DNA of 64,000 nt from Spirosoma taeanense (GTDB lineage: Bacteria > Bacteroidota > Bacteroidia > Cytophagales > Spirosomataceae). Position numbers and translations under genes: made by a program. The notes beneath the pieces were generated by a model. That model saw only the letters and a program-made list of their open reading frames with translations. It was not told the DNA's origin and made no database searches. Positions 17,741 to 25,726 of this stretch are shown here, piece after piece (within the stretch, counting starts at the first letter, position 1; every line of letters begins with the position of its first letter). The stretch spans positions 1,054,001 through 1,118,000 of the forward strand of contig NZ_CP053435.1 of NCBI RefSeq assembly GCF_013127955.1, in the 5' to 3' direction.

Positions 17741-18595
17741 ATGAAACTTTTTCGCTTCGGCCCCGCCGACCACGAACACCCCGGCGTGTTGCTGCCAACC
17801 GGCCAGCGCCTTGACGTAACCCACTTCGGCGAAGATTACGACGAATCGTTTTTCGCCAGTAACGGCCCCGAGCGGCTGGCTCACTGGCTCACCGCCCACG
17901 CCCAGCACTGCCCGGACGTTGGCCCGGACGTACGATTCGGACCCTGCGTGAAACGGCCGTCCAAGATTATCTGCGTTGGCCTGAACTACGCCAAACACGC
18001 GGCCGAAACCAACGCGCCCACCCCGGCCGAGCCGATTCTGTTCTTTAAGTCAACAACGGCGCTCTGCGGACCGAACGATAACGTGGTAATCCCGAAGCGT
18101 TCCGAAAAAACGGACTGGGAGGTTGAGCTGGCTATCATTATCGGCAAGAAAGCCCTTTACGTCGAGCTGGACGAAGCGATGGATTACATTGCGGGGTATG
18201 CCGTGCACAACGACTATTCCGAGCGGGCGTTTCAGCTTGAGCGCGGTGGACAGTGGGTAAAAGGCAAAAGCGCCGATACGTTCGCACCGCTGGGGCCTTA
18301 CCTCGTCACGAAAGACGAAGTCCCCAATCCGAATGACCTGCGCCTGTGGCTCCGGCTCAACGATCAGCAACTGCAGGATTCGAATACCAACGACATGATT
18401 TTCAACGTGCCGACGCTCGTCAGCTACATCAGCCAGTTTATGACGCTGCTTCCCGGCGACGTCATCTCGACCGGTACGCCGGCCGGGGTCGGCATGGGCC
18501 TGAGTCCGCAGCGGTTCCTCAAACCCGGCGACGTGGTTGAGCTGGGTATCGAAGGGCTGGGCGAGCAGCGTCAGCAGGCCGTTGCGTTTGTCTGA
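17741..18595 (+). CDS. Fumarylacetoacetate-hydrolase-family enzyme, probable 2,4-diketo-3-deoxy-L-fuconate hydrolase
   Basis: A 284-residue FAH-superfamily enzyme starting at MKLFRFG (17741). The catalytic domain begins near KIICVGLNYAKHAAE. Metal ligands are visible in DWEVELAIIIGKKA and in the HNDYSERAFQ segment, and the terminal STGTPAGVGMG is present. The family cleaves or hydrates diketo acids. Because the next three genes are a sugar-lactonase, an L-fucose permease and a mutarotase, I infer it cleaves 2,4-diketo-3-deoxy-L-fuconate to pyruvate and lactate, the last step of the oxidative L-fucose route. First gene of a four-gene operon. Confidence 0.85.
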   Translation: MKLFRFGPADHEHPGVLLPTGQRLDVTHFGEDYDESFFASNGPERLAHWLTAHAQHCPDVGPDVRFGPCVKRPSKIICVGLNYAKHAAETNAPTPAEPILFFKSTTALCGPNDNVVIPKRSEKTDWEVELAIIIGKKALYVELDEAMDYIAGYAVHNDYSERAFQLERGGQWVKGKSADTFAPLGPYLVTKDEVPNPNDLRLWLRLNDQQLQDSNTNDMIFNVPTLVSYISQFMTLLPGDVISTGTPAGVGMGLSPQRFLKPGDVVELGIEGLGEQRQQAVAFV

Positions 18596-18624
18596 TCGGT
18601 TGTAGCCCTTAAATCCCGGTTCGG

Positions 18625-19455
18625 ATGATTATCGATGCGCATCAGCATTTCTGGCACTACGACCCCGTTCGCGACAGCTGGATCACGGACGACATGGCCG
18701 CTATCCGGCGCGACTTTCTGCCGGCCGATCTGGAACCGGTACTCAGCCAGAACGGCGTGGATGGCTGCGTTGCGGTGCAGGCCGACCAGTCGGAAGCCGA
18801 AACCCGGTTTCTGGTCAGCATGGCGCAGAATTACGACATCGTGAAAGGGGTTGTGGGCTGGGTAGACCTGCAGTCCGAACAGTTACCCGAACGCCTGGCG
18901 GTGCTGACGCAGCATAAGGAAATTAAAGGGTTTCGGCACGTAGCGCAGGCGGAGCCGGAGGACTTTCTGAGCCGGCCCACTGTTGTGCAGGGCATTCGCC
19001 AGTTAGCGAGCTTTGGGCTAACCTACGACATCCTGATCTATCCCAGCCAGCTCAAAGCGGCTCTGCATCTGGTGCGGGCTGTGCCGGAGGTCAACTTTGT
19101 GATTGACCATCTGGCAAAGCCCTATATCCGGAAGCGAGAGATCAGTCGCTGGGCGAACTTCATGGCCGAAATTGCCCGAAATCCGAACGTGTCGTGCAAA
19201 TTGTCGGGCCTGGTTACGGAGGCTGACTGGCAGAATTGGAGCAAAAAAGACTTTTTTCCGTATCTGGATGTGGCCTTTGAATATTTTGGTCCCGACCGGC
19301 TGCTGTTCGGCTCCGACTGGCCCGTCTGTCTGGTGGCGGCCAATTACACGCAGGTTAAAACGCTCGTTGACGAGTACGTGGAGCCCTGGGGCGAAGAGGT
19401 CCGGGCGAAGGTGTTCGGCGGCAATGCCACCGCGTTTTATCGGCTTGACACGTAA
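18625..19455 (+). CDS. Amidohydrolase-family sugar lactonase (L-fuconolactonase type)
   Basis: A 276-residue metal-dependent hydrolase of the COG3618 lactonase family. The N-terminal metal site DAHQHFWHY is followed by the typical FLPADLEPVL, then FVIDHLAKP, SCKLSGLVTEADW and LLFGSDWPVC with the catalytic Asp. It opens L-fucono- or a related aldonolactone to the acid. Located 29 bp after the FAH gene and 36 bp before fucP, in one operon. Confidence 0.9.
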   Translation: MIIDAHQHFWHYDPVRDSWITDDMAAIRRDFLPADLEPVLSQNGVDGCVAVQADQSEAETRFLVSMAQNYDIVKGVVGWVDLQSEQLPERLAVLTQHKEIKGFRHVAQAEPEDFLSRPTVVQGIRQLASFGLTYDILIYPSQLKAALHLVRAVPEVNFVIDHLAKPYIRKREISRWANFMAEIARNPNVSCKLSGLVTEADWQNWSKKDFFPYLDVAFEYFGPDRLLFGSDWPVCLVAANYTQVKTLVDEYVEPWGEEVRAKVFGGNATAFYRLDT

Positions 19456-19491
19456 TGAAGCAGAATAACCATCCTAAATCCTAGTGTAAAT

Positions 19492-20883
19492 ATGGCTCTA
19501 CCAACGCCGACAACCCCGCCTAAAATAAAATCCGGTTCGTCCGGTAACTACGGCCTTGCCTTTGCCCTGGTGACGAGCCTGTTTTTTTTATGGGGGCTGG
19601 CCAACAGCCTGAACGGCTCGCTGATCAAACAGTTTCAGATTGCCCTCGATCTGAATCGGTTTCAGGCCGGTATCGTAGACTTTGCGTTCTATCTGGGCTA
19701 CTTCTTCATGGCTCTGCCGGCCGGGTACGTCATGCGCCGGTTTGGCTATAAACGGGGCATTCTGCTTGGTCTGCTGCTCTATGGAGCCGGGGCGTTTCTG
19801 TTTTATCCGGCTGCCGAGGTGCGCGTTTACAGCTATTTTCTGGTAGCGCTGTTCACTATGGCCTGCGGCATTGCCTGTCTGGAAACGGCGGCTAACCTGT
19901 ACGTAACGGTGCTGGGCGACCCGGCCAAATCCGAATGGCGACTGAATTTTTCGCAGTCGTTCAACGGCATCAGCATCATTCTGGGGCCCATCATTGGCGC
20001 GCTGTTTATCTTCTCCCAGACGGAATACACCCCGGAAATGCTGACGGCGATGGCCCCGGCGCAGGCCGAGGCTATTCGGGTGCAGGAAGCGCTGTCGGTG
20101 CAGGGGCCGTATCTGGCCATTGGTTCGATCATTGCGCTCGTAACCATTTTGTTTGCCGTAACCAAAATGCCCGAAGTTGGGTCTGAAGAAGAACAGGCGG
20201 CTGGCGATATGTCTATTCTGGGCGTGCTGCGGCACCGGCACTTGCTGCTGGGCGTTATTGCGCAGTTTGCCAACGTTGGGGCGCAGGCCACGCTCTGGGG
20301 TTACTTTGTCGATCTCAAGCTCGATTTTTCGCGTGAAGGGCATTGGGCGCTGGCGGAAGGGTATATGAACCTGATTAATGCATTGACGGGTTCGCCCACC
20401 GACCTCTCGCCCACGCAGATCGCCGGCTTTCACGCATCGTTTGCGCTGGTGCTGTTTATGTTCGGCCGCTTCGTGGGGACGTCGTTGATGACGCGCATTC
20501 GACCGAATATCGTTCTGGCTATATACTCCGCCGGGGCGGTGCTGATGGTGATTCTCGCCATTGTTGCCGGGGGGCTGACGGCCGTTATCGCGCTGAGCTT
20601 TACGTATTTCTTTCAGAGCATCATGTTCCCGACAATTTTCGCACTTGCGACCAAGGGGCTTGGTGTTGAGTCGAAAATTGCTTCGTCGCTGGTCATTATG
20701 AGTATTGTGGGCGGAGCGCTGATGCCGATGGTTGCCGGGGCTCTGTTTGCTAGTGGGCCGGTCTTCGCGCTGCTGGTTCCTCTGGTTTGTTTCGCTTTTA
20801 TCGTCTACTTCGCGGCCAAAGGCTATCAGATCACCTCTGATGATCTGCATACACCGAACACACCTCCTGAACTGGCTCCGTAA
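19492..20883 (+). CDS. fucP: L-fucose:H+ symporter (MFS)
   Basis: A 463-residue 12-helix major facilitator protein. The FucP pattern is clear: FFLWGLANSLNGSLIKQFQ in helix 1, FYLGYFFMALPAGYVMRRFGYKRG in helices 2-3, and a glutamate in the CLETAANLYV segment, equivalent to the essential helix-4 Glu. It would import L-fucose (or a close deoxy/galactose-like sugar) with protons. The stop is 2 bp from the mutarotase start. Confidence 0.9.
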   Translation: MALPTPTTPPKIKSGSSGNYGLAFALVTSLFFLWGLANSLNGSLIKQFQIALDLNRFQAGIVDFAFYLGYFFMALPAGYVMRRFGYKRGILLGLLLYGAGAFLFYPAAEVRVYSYFLVALFTMACGIACLETAANLYVTVLGDPAKSEWRLNFSQSFNGISIILGPIIGALFIFSQTEYTPEMLTAMAPAQAEAIRVQEALSVQGPYLAIGSIIALVTILFAVTKMPEVGSEEEQAAGDMSILGVLRHRHLLLGVIAQFANVGAQATLWGYFVDLKLDFSREGHWALAEGYMNLINALTGSPTDLSPTQIAGFHASFALVLFMFGRFVGTSLMTRIRPNIVLAIYSAGAVLMVILAIVAGGLTAVIALSFTYFFQSIMFPTIFALATKGLGVESKIASSLVIMSIVGGALMPMVAGALFASGPVFALLVPLVCFAFIVYFAAKGYQITSDDLHTPNTPPELAP

Positions 20884-20885
20884 CA

Positions 20886-21212
20886 ATGCGCTACTGCTTT
20901 GCCCTCGACCTGAAAGATGACCCGGCACTGATTGCCGAATACGAACGATACCACGAACGCATCCGGCCTGAAATTGAGACCAGCATCCGCGAAGCGGGTA
21001 TTACCGAAATGGAAATCTACCGAATAGGCAACCGGCTGTTTATGATCATGGAAACCGATGTTTCCTTTTCGTTTGAAGCTAAAGCGGCCGCCGATGCCGC
21101 CAACCCGAAGGTGCAGGAATGGGAAGCGCTCATGTGGCAGTACCAGCAGGCTTTACCCATGGCGAAACCCGGTGAGAAATGGGTCCTGATGAAACAGATT
21201 TTCCGCCTGTAA
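20886..21212 (+). CDS. L-rhamnose/L-fucose mutarotase-type protein
   Basis: A 108-residue protein of the L-rhamnose mutarotase (RhaM/DUF718) family, which interconverts alpha and beta anomers of 6-deoxy sugars. Visible features are the YCFALDLKDDP start, the YHERIRPEI segment with the likely catalytic His, and a C-terminal WVLMKQIFRL. In this operon it probably supplies the anomer used by the sugar dehydrogenase, which is not encoded in the window. A perfect hairpin follows. Confidence 0.88.
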   Translation: MRYCFALDLKDDPALIAEYERYHERIRPEIETSIREAGITEMEIYRIGNRLFMIMETDVSFSFEAKAAADAANPKVQEWEALMWQYQQALPMAKPGEKWVLMKQIFRL

Positions 21213-21226
21213 TGGCTCAGGCAAAA

Positions 21227-21286
21227 CTGCCAATAAAAACAGCGCGAAGCAGTGAGTCCACTGCTTCGCGCTGTTTTTATTGGCAG
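21227..21286. terminator. Perfect 28-bp hairpin, bidirectional terminator
   Basis: A 28-base arm (starting CTGCCAATAAAAACAGCG) is exactly complementary to the second arm (ending CGCTGTTTTTATTGGCAG) around a four-base loop AGTC. It lies between the convergent mutarotase and subtilase genes, with A and T runs in both arms that give a U-tract on either strand. The stem is much longer than a normal terminator. Confidence 0.85.
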
Positions 21287-21294
21287 AGCCGGAT

Positions 21295-22515
21295 TTACGG
21301 AACGCGCGAGGCTTTGTAGTCTGCGTTGCTGTCGTAATCGCCGGTGACGCGGCCTTTTTTATAAACCTTTCCGGCGCCGTTAGCCAGCATAATCCCCGCT
21401 ACGTGCGGAGCCGCCATCGATGTGCCGCTATAGGTTGTGTAGCCACCATCTTTAAAGGTCGAATAGACACTGACGCCGGGGGCAGCGTATTCAATGGGCG
21501 GGTTGCCATAGTTCGAGAAATAAGCAAACACGCTGTTTACGTCGTGTGCAGATACCGTGCGGATGTTCGTTCCGTTGGCCCGGGCGGGCGAGTGGTTGTT
21601 GGCCTTATCCGCATCATTACCCGCGGCCAGTGAAAAATAAATGCCTTTGGCGGCTGCATTTTTAACGGCGTTATCGAGCGCGGTATAGGGGGAGCCACCC
21701 AGACTCATGTTGGCTACATCCCCTTTTTTGCCGTTTGCCCCTACGTAGTTCACGCCCGCTATCACGCCAGAATACGAACCGCTGCCTGCGCTGTTGAGCA
21801 CCTTCACCGGAATAACCTGCGCACCGGCCGCTACGCCTACGACGCCAAACCCGTTGTTTTTAGCGGCAATCGTACCCGAAACGTGCGATCCGTGGCCATT
21901 GAGATCGTTCAGAGAAGCGGCATCCGGTGAGCCATCCGTGAAGGCGTTGTAGCCCCGGCTGGCGTTGACGTTTAGGTCCGGGTGCGTCAGGTCAATACCC
22001 GTATCGATAACCCAGGCCACCGCCGAACCTACGTAGTTGACCGAGCCGCCTACGGCTGTAATACCCCAGGGAACGGTCTGTACATCAGACGTAGTTACGC
22101 CTTCGGCTTTGGGGAAAATGAGCGCCACCGGCCCATCGGGCTCAACGGCTTCAATGATTGGGCTGCTGCTCAGTCTGGCAACGGCCTCCGCCGAAAGTCT
22201 GGCCGCAAAACCCACAATTGTGGAGCCATAAACCTGCGTCATCTCATCGACCCGAATACCCCTTAAGGCCAGAAACTGGAGGATATACTGACGCGCAGCG
22301 GCCGTTTCAGTCGCATAGTCGCCCGATGGCAGGGCATTCCGAACCTCGTCCTTAAACGAGACTACGTACCGGCCTTCGAACGAACCAACGCGGGCACCGG
22401 TGGTTGGCGGAGGGGTTGACACCGGGCCATCGGGGCTATTGGGCTGACAGCCATTGAGCAGAAGAGCAGCAGCCGTAAGGACTGTACCCAAAACTAAGTT
22501 GCGTGTAAGGCGCAT
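21295..22515 (-). CDS. Subtilisin-like serine protease lipoprotein (S8, proteinase K type)
   Basis: A secreted protease of about 406 residues. Starting at 22515 gives a lipoprotein signal ending LLLNGC. An I9-type propeptide covers roughly residues 45-130 (GRYVVSFKDEV ... IIEAVEPDGPV). The catalytic domain shows Asp in WVIDTGIDLTHPD, His in LNGHGSHVSGTIA and Ser in YSGTSMAAPHVAG, with the oxyanion Asn in SLAAGNDA. It ends soon after the catalytic domain, with no sorting domain, so it is probably lipid-anchored at the cell surface. An upstream start (22569) would bury the signal peptide. Confidence 0.92.
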   Translation of the reverse strand: MRLTRNLVLGTVLTAAALLLNGCQPNSPDGPVSTPPPTTGARVGSFEGRYVVSFKDEVRNALPSGDYATETAAARQYILQFLALRGIRVDEMTQVYGSTIVGFAARLSAEAVARLSSSPIIEAVEPDGPVALIFPKAEGVTTSDVQTVPWGITAVGGSVNYVGSAVAWVIDTGIDLTHPDLNVNASRGYNAFTDGSPDAASLNDLNGHGSHVSGTIAAKNNGFGVVGVAAGAQVIPVKVLNSAGSGSYSGVIAGVNYVGANGKKGDVANMSLGGSPYTALDNAVKNAAAKGIYFSLAAGNDADKANNHSPARANGTNIRTVSAHDVNSVFAYFSNYGNPPIEYAAPGVSVYSTFKDGGYTTYSGTSMAAPHVAGIMLANGAGKVYKKGRVTGDYDSNADYKASRVP

Positions 22516-22703
22516 GAAGAAAGGAAGAGAAGGTTGTTGTATGAAAACCAGCAGACCATCTGCTGGCAATCAAAGTTGTGAATACGATTCGGTCAAACGA
22601 ACAGGTCATTTATCCTACGGTAAATTCGTATGTATATGGTAATCCAATGGCTGTCCGGGCCGAATGTGTATCTTTATGGCTGGTTCATCAAGCACACTTC
22701 CTT

Positions 22704-24626
22704 ATGAAAATTTGGTTACTCACCGCATTTGTTGGCTTTTTCGGCGTAATCGCACAGGCGCAAACGACCCCGCCCGCCAACAGCTATGTCCGCGACAACT
22801 ACCAGAAGTTTGAATATAAAATCCCGATGCGCGACGGGGTTAAGCTGCATACCGCCGTTTACGTACCCAAGGATGCGTCGGCCGGCAGCAAGTATCCGTT
22901 TCTGATGCAGCGCACGTGCTATAGCGTAGCGCCCTATGGCGCATCAGCGTACCCCAATGCTATCGGGCCATCGGGTACGCTGATGCGGGATAAGTTTATT
23001 TTCGTATACCAGGATGTTCGGGGCCGCTGGGCCTCGGAAGGCACCTGGACCAACATGACGCCTATTGTTACCGACCAGTCCTCAGCCGTGGCATCCGCCC
23101 GAAAGAAAGGGAAAGCACCTGCCCGGCAGTCGGCAGCGGCCGTTGACGAAAGTTCGGATACCTACGACACCATTGACTGGCTACTGAAGAACGTGCCGAA
23201 TAACAACGGCCGGGTCGGGCAGTGGGGCATCAGTTACCCCGGTTTCTATACCATTGCCGGGGCCGTTGCTGCCCACCCGGCCCTGAAAGCCTCGTCGCCC
23301 CAGGCCCCGGTGTCGGATTTCTTCTTCGACGATTTCCACCATAATGGGGCGTTCATTCAGGCGTATCTGTTTACGTATCCAGTATTTGGGGTTCAGCATC
23401 CGGAGCCAACGACGAAGGCCTGGTATACAGATGATTTTATCAAAACCGGCTCGACCGATGGCTACCAGTGGCAGCTTGATCTTGGCCCGCTTAAAAACGC
23501 CAGCAACTATTATAAAGATAATTTCTTCTGGCAGGAAACGGTCGAGCACCCGAACTACGATGAGTTCTGGCAGAAACGTAGCATCCTGCCGCATCTGAAA
23601 CAAATCAACCACGCCCTGATGACGGTTGGCGGCTGGTTCGATGCCGAGGACCTGTACGGTCCGCTCAATATTTACAAGACCGTCGAGAAGAACAACCCCG
23701 GTATCTACAACACGCTGGTAATGGGGCCGTTCGGACACGGCCGATGGTCGCGGGAAACGGGCCATACTCTCCATAGCAACGTGTATTTTGGCGACAGCAT
23801 CGCTACGTTCTACCAGCGGAATATTGAAGCGAAGTTCTTTAACCACTTCCTCAAAGGGGCGGGCGACGGCAAGACCGGCCTGCCCGAAGCGTATCTGTTC
23901 AATACCGGCCGGAACGAATGGCGCACGTTCGATAAGTGGCCCGCGACTAATACCCAGACGATACAGTTTTACTTATCGAGTAACGGCCAGCTGGCGCAGT
24001 CGGGCGGCTCAACGGGGTATTCGGAGTTTGTCAGCGACCCCATGAAGCCCGTACCCTATACGGAGGACAACACCACCACGCTCGGCTTTACGCCCTTCAA
24101 CTATATGTCGGAAGATCAGCGGTTTGCTAGCCGACGTCCCGACGTCTTGACGTTCCAGACCGACGTGCTAACCGAAGACCTGACGCTGGGCGGGGAGATT
24201 ACGGCCAAGCTGAAAGTCAGCACCACCGGCACCGATGCCGACTGGGTTGTAAAACTGATCGACGTGTATCCGCCCGATGAGCCGAACCATCCCTACCTGC
24301 CGAACAAAAACATTACGCTCGGCAACTACCAGCAGATGGTGCGTTCGGAGGCCATGCGCGGGCGGTTTCGGAATTCATTCGAAAAACCCGAACCGTTTAC
24401 ACCCAACCAGGTAACCGACGTAACGTTCCGCCTGCAGGATGTGCTGCATACGTTTAAGAAAGGCCACCGGGTCATGGTGCAGGTGCAGAGTACCTGGTTC
24501 CCACTCATTGACCGCAACCCGCAGACGTACGTTGAGAACATATTCAAAGCCGACGAAAAGGACTTTACGAAACAAACGCACCGGGTATACGACAATTCGA
24601 TGATTGAGGTACAGGTACTTAAATAA
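22704..24626 (+). CDS. CocE/NonD-family hydrolase (alpha-amino-acid ester hydrolase/X-Pro peptidase type)
   Basis: A 640-residue secreted alpha/beta hydrolase. The start at 22704 gives a signal peptide ending GVIAQAQ. The catalytic domain begins with YKIPMRDGVKLHT; the nucleophile Ser lies in GQWGISYPGF, the Asp in GGWFDAEDLYG and the His in MGPFGHGRW, the order known for alpha-amino-acid ester hydrolases. The C-terminal jelly-roll domain (from about residue 440) carries the DWVVKLIDVYPPDEP motif. It likely hydrolyses amino-acid esters, amides or dipeptides in the periplasm. Divergent from the protease gene. Confidence 0.92.
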   Translation: MKIWLLTAFVGFFGVIAQAQTTPPANSYVRDNYQKFEYKIPMRDGVKLHTAVYVPKDASAGSKYPFLMQRTCYSVAPYGASAYPNAIGPSGTLMRDKFIFVYQDVRGRWASEGTWTNMTPIVTDQSSAVASARKKGKAPARQSAAAVDESSDTYDTIDWLLKNVPNNNGRVGQWGISYPGFYTIAGAVAAHPALKASSPQAPVSDFFFDDFHHNGAFIQAYLFTYPVFGVQHPEPTTKAWYTDDFIKTGSTDGYQWQLDLGPLKNASNYYKDNFFWQETVEHPNYDEFWQKRSILPHLKQINHALMTVGGWFDAEDLYGPLNIYKTVEKNNPGIYNTLVMGPFGHGRWSRETGHTLHSNVYFGDSIATFYQRNIEAKFFNHFLKGAGDGKTGLPEAYLFNTGRNEWRTFDKWPATNTQTIQFYLSSNGQLAQSGGSTGYSEFVSDPMKPVPYTEDNTTTLGFTPFNYMSEDQRFASRRPDVLTFQTDVLTEDLTLGGEITAKLKVSTTGTDADWVVKLIDVYPPDEPNHPYLPNKNITLGNYQQMVRSEAMRGRFRNSFEKPEPFTPNQVTDVTFRLQDVLHTFKKGHRVMVQVQSTWFPLIDRNPQTYVENIFKADEKDFTKQTHRVYDNSMIEVQVLK

Positions 24627-24719
24627 AACCTGTTGTCAACAGTAGAGTTGTTACGTTGTAGAGTTACCTGGTTCGGTTACCCGCTCTGCACGGTAATAAC
24701 CCTATAAACTTTTGACGTC

Positions 24720-25001
24720 ATGAAAGCGATCTGGAACGGTCAGACTATTGCTGAGAGCGATGACACCGTCGTGGTTGAAAACAACCATTATTTTCCGAAA
24801 GAATCGGTCAGGTCTGAGTTTCTGGCCGATAGCTATACGCATTCAACCTGCCCTTGGAAGGGCGAAGCGTCCTATTATTCGCTGTCGGTGGACGGCCAGA
24901 CCAACCCGGATGCCGCCTGGTACTATCCGAACCCGAAGCCAGCCGCCAGCCAGATCAAGGATTACGTAGCTTTCTGTAAAGGCGTTAAAGTCGTTGAGTA
25001 A
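24720..25001 (+). CDS. DUF427 domain protein
   Basis: A 93-residue small protein with the DUF427 fold: MKAIWNGQTIAESDDTVVVE, the YFPKESV segment and STCPWKGEASYYSL near the middle. The biochemical role of the family is not established. Its stop is followed after 2 bp by the ABC ATPase gene, so it is co-transcribed with that importer. Confidence 0.88.
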   Translation: MKAIWNGQTIAESDDTVVVENNHYFPKESVRSEFLADSYTHSTCPWKGEASYYSLSVDGQTNPDAAWYYPNPKPAASQIKDYVAFCKGVKVVE

Positions 25002-25003
25002 CG

Positions 25004-25717
25004 ATGATTGAAGTCCGCAACCTGACCAAACGTTTTGCTTCCCAACTAGCCGTTGTTGACGTATCGCTGCACGTCGGGCGGGGCGAAACGCTGGTTCTGC
25101 TGGGAACGAGTGGCTGCGGCAAAACGACGACGCTCAAGATGATCAACCGGCTGATTGAGCCGACCAGCGGCTTCGTCCGCGTAGACGGCGTGGACGTTCG
25201 GCAGCAGCCCGGAGCCGACCTGCGCCGACGCATTGGTTACGTTATTCAGGATGGGGGCCTGTTCCCGCATTATACCGTTGCCGATGCCATCGCTACCGTG
25301 CCGAAGTTGCTGGGCTGGGCGCCTGCCGATACCCAGCAGCGAACCCTCGAACTGATTGCCAAGCTTCAGTTACCCGAAACCGCTCTGAAACGATTTCCTG
25401 CCGAGCTCAGTGGCGGGCAACGCCAGCGGGTGGGTCTGGCACGGGCCCTGGCGGCCCGCCCGCCGGTGGTGCTGATGGACGAACCGTTCGGGGCTCTTGA
25501 CCCGTTTACGCGTCGGCATGTCCGGCGCGAACTGTTCGGGCTTAGTGAACTGAAAGAAACGACCGTTGTGCTGGTGACGCACGACGTTGGCGAAGCGCTC
25601 GAACTGGCGGACCGGATTGCGCTTATGCACCAGGGGCGGATCGTGCAGATTGGCCCGCCGGATGACCTGCTGAACCGGCCCGCCAATGGCTTCGTCCGCG
25701 ATTTTTTAGATTTATAA
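25004..25717 (+). CDS. ABC transporter ATP-binding protein (OpuCA/EgtV type)
   Basis: A 237-residue ATPase of the quaternary-amine/osmoprotectant class. Walker A is GTSGCGKTT, the Q-loop lies at YVIQDGGLFPHYTV, the signature is LSGGQRQRVG, Walker B is VVLMDEPFGALDP and the H-loop is LVTHD. It ends without the C-terminal CBS domains of OpuCA, like the ergothioneine transporter ATPase EgtV. The next gene, 9 bp on, encodes a permease fused to its binding domain. Confidence 0.9.
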   Translation: MIEVRNLTKRFASQLAVVDVSLHVGRGETLVLLGTSGCGKTTTLKMINRLIEPTSGFVRVDGVDVRQQPGADLRRRIGYVIQDGGLFPHYTVADAIATVPKLLGWAPADTQQRTLELIAKLQLPETALKRFPAELSGGQRQRVGLARALAARPPVVLMDEPFGALDPFTRRHVRRELFGLSELKETTVVLVTHDVGEALELADRIALMHQGRIVQIGPPDDLLNRPANGFVRDFLDL

Positions 25718-25726
25718 CCCCCACCG

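Noticed and set aside
19588-20928. Long open frame antisense to fucP (also 15078-16097 minus strand, 31945-33039 plus strand, 53352-54218 plus strand)
   Set aside because: Each lies wholly opposite a gene with clear family motifs. Their translations are rich in Arg, Gln and His without domain patterns, as expected for the complement of GC-rich coding sequence.
22669-22676. TATCTTTA as promoter of the CocE-type hydrolase
   Set aside because: One mismatch to TAnnTTTG and no supporting -33 element.
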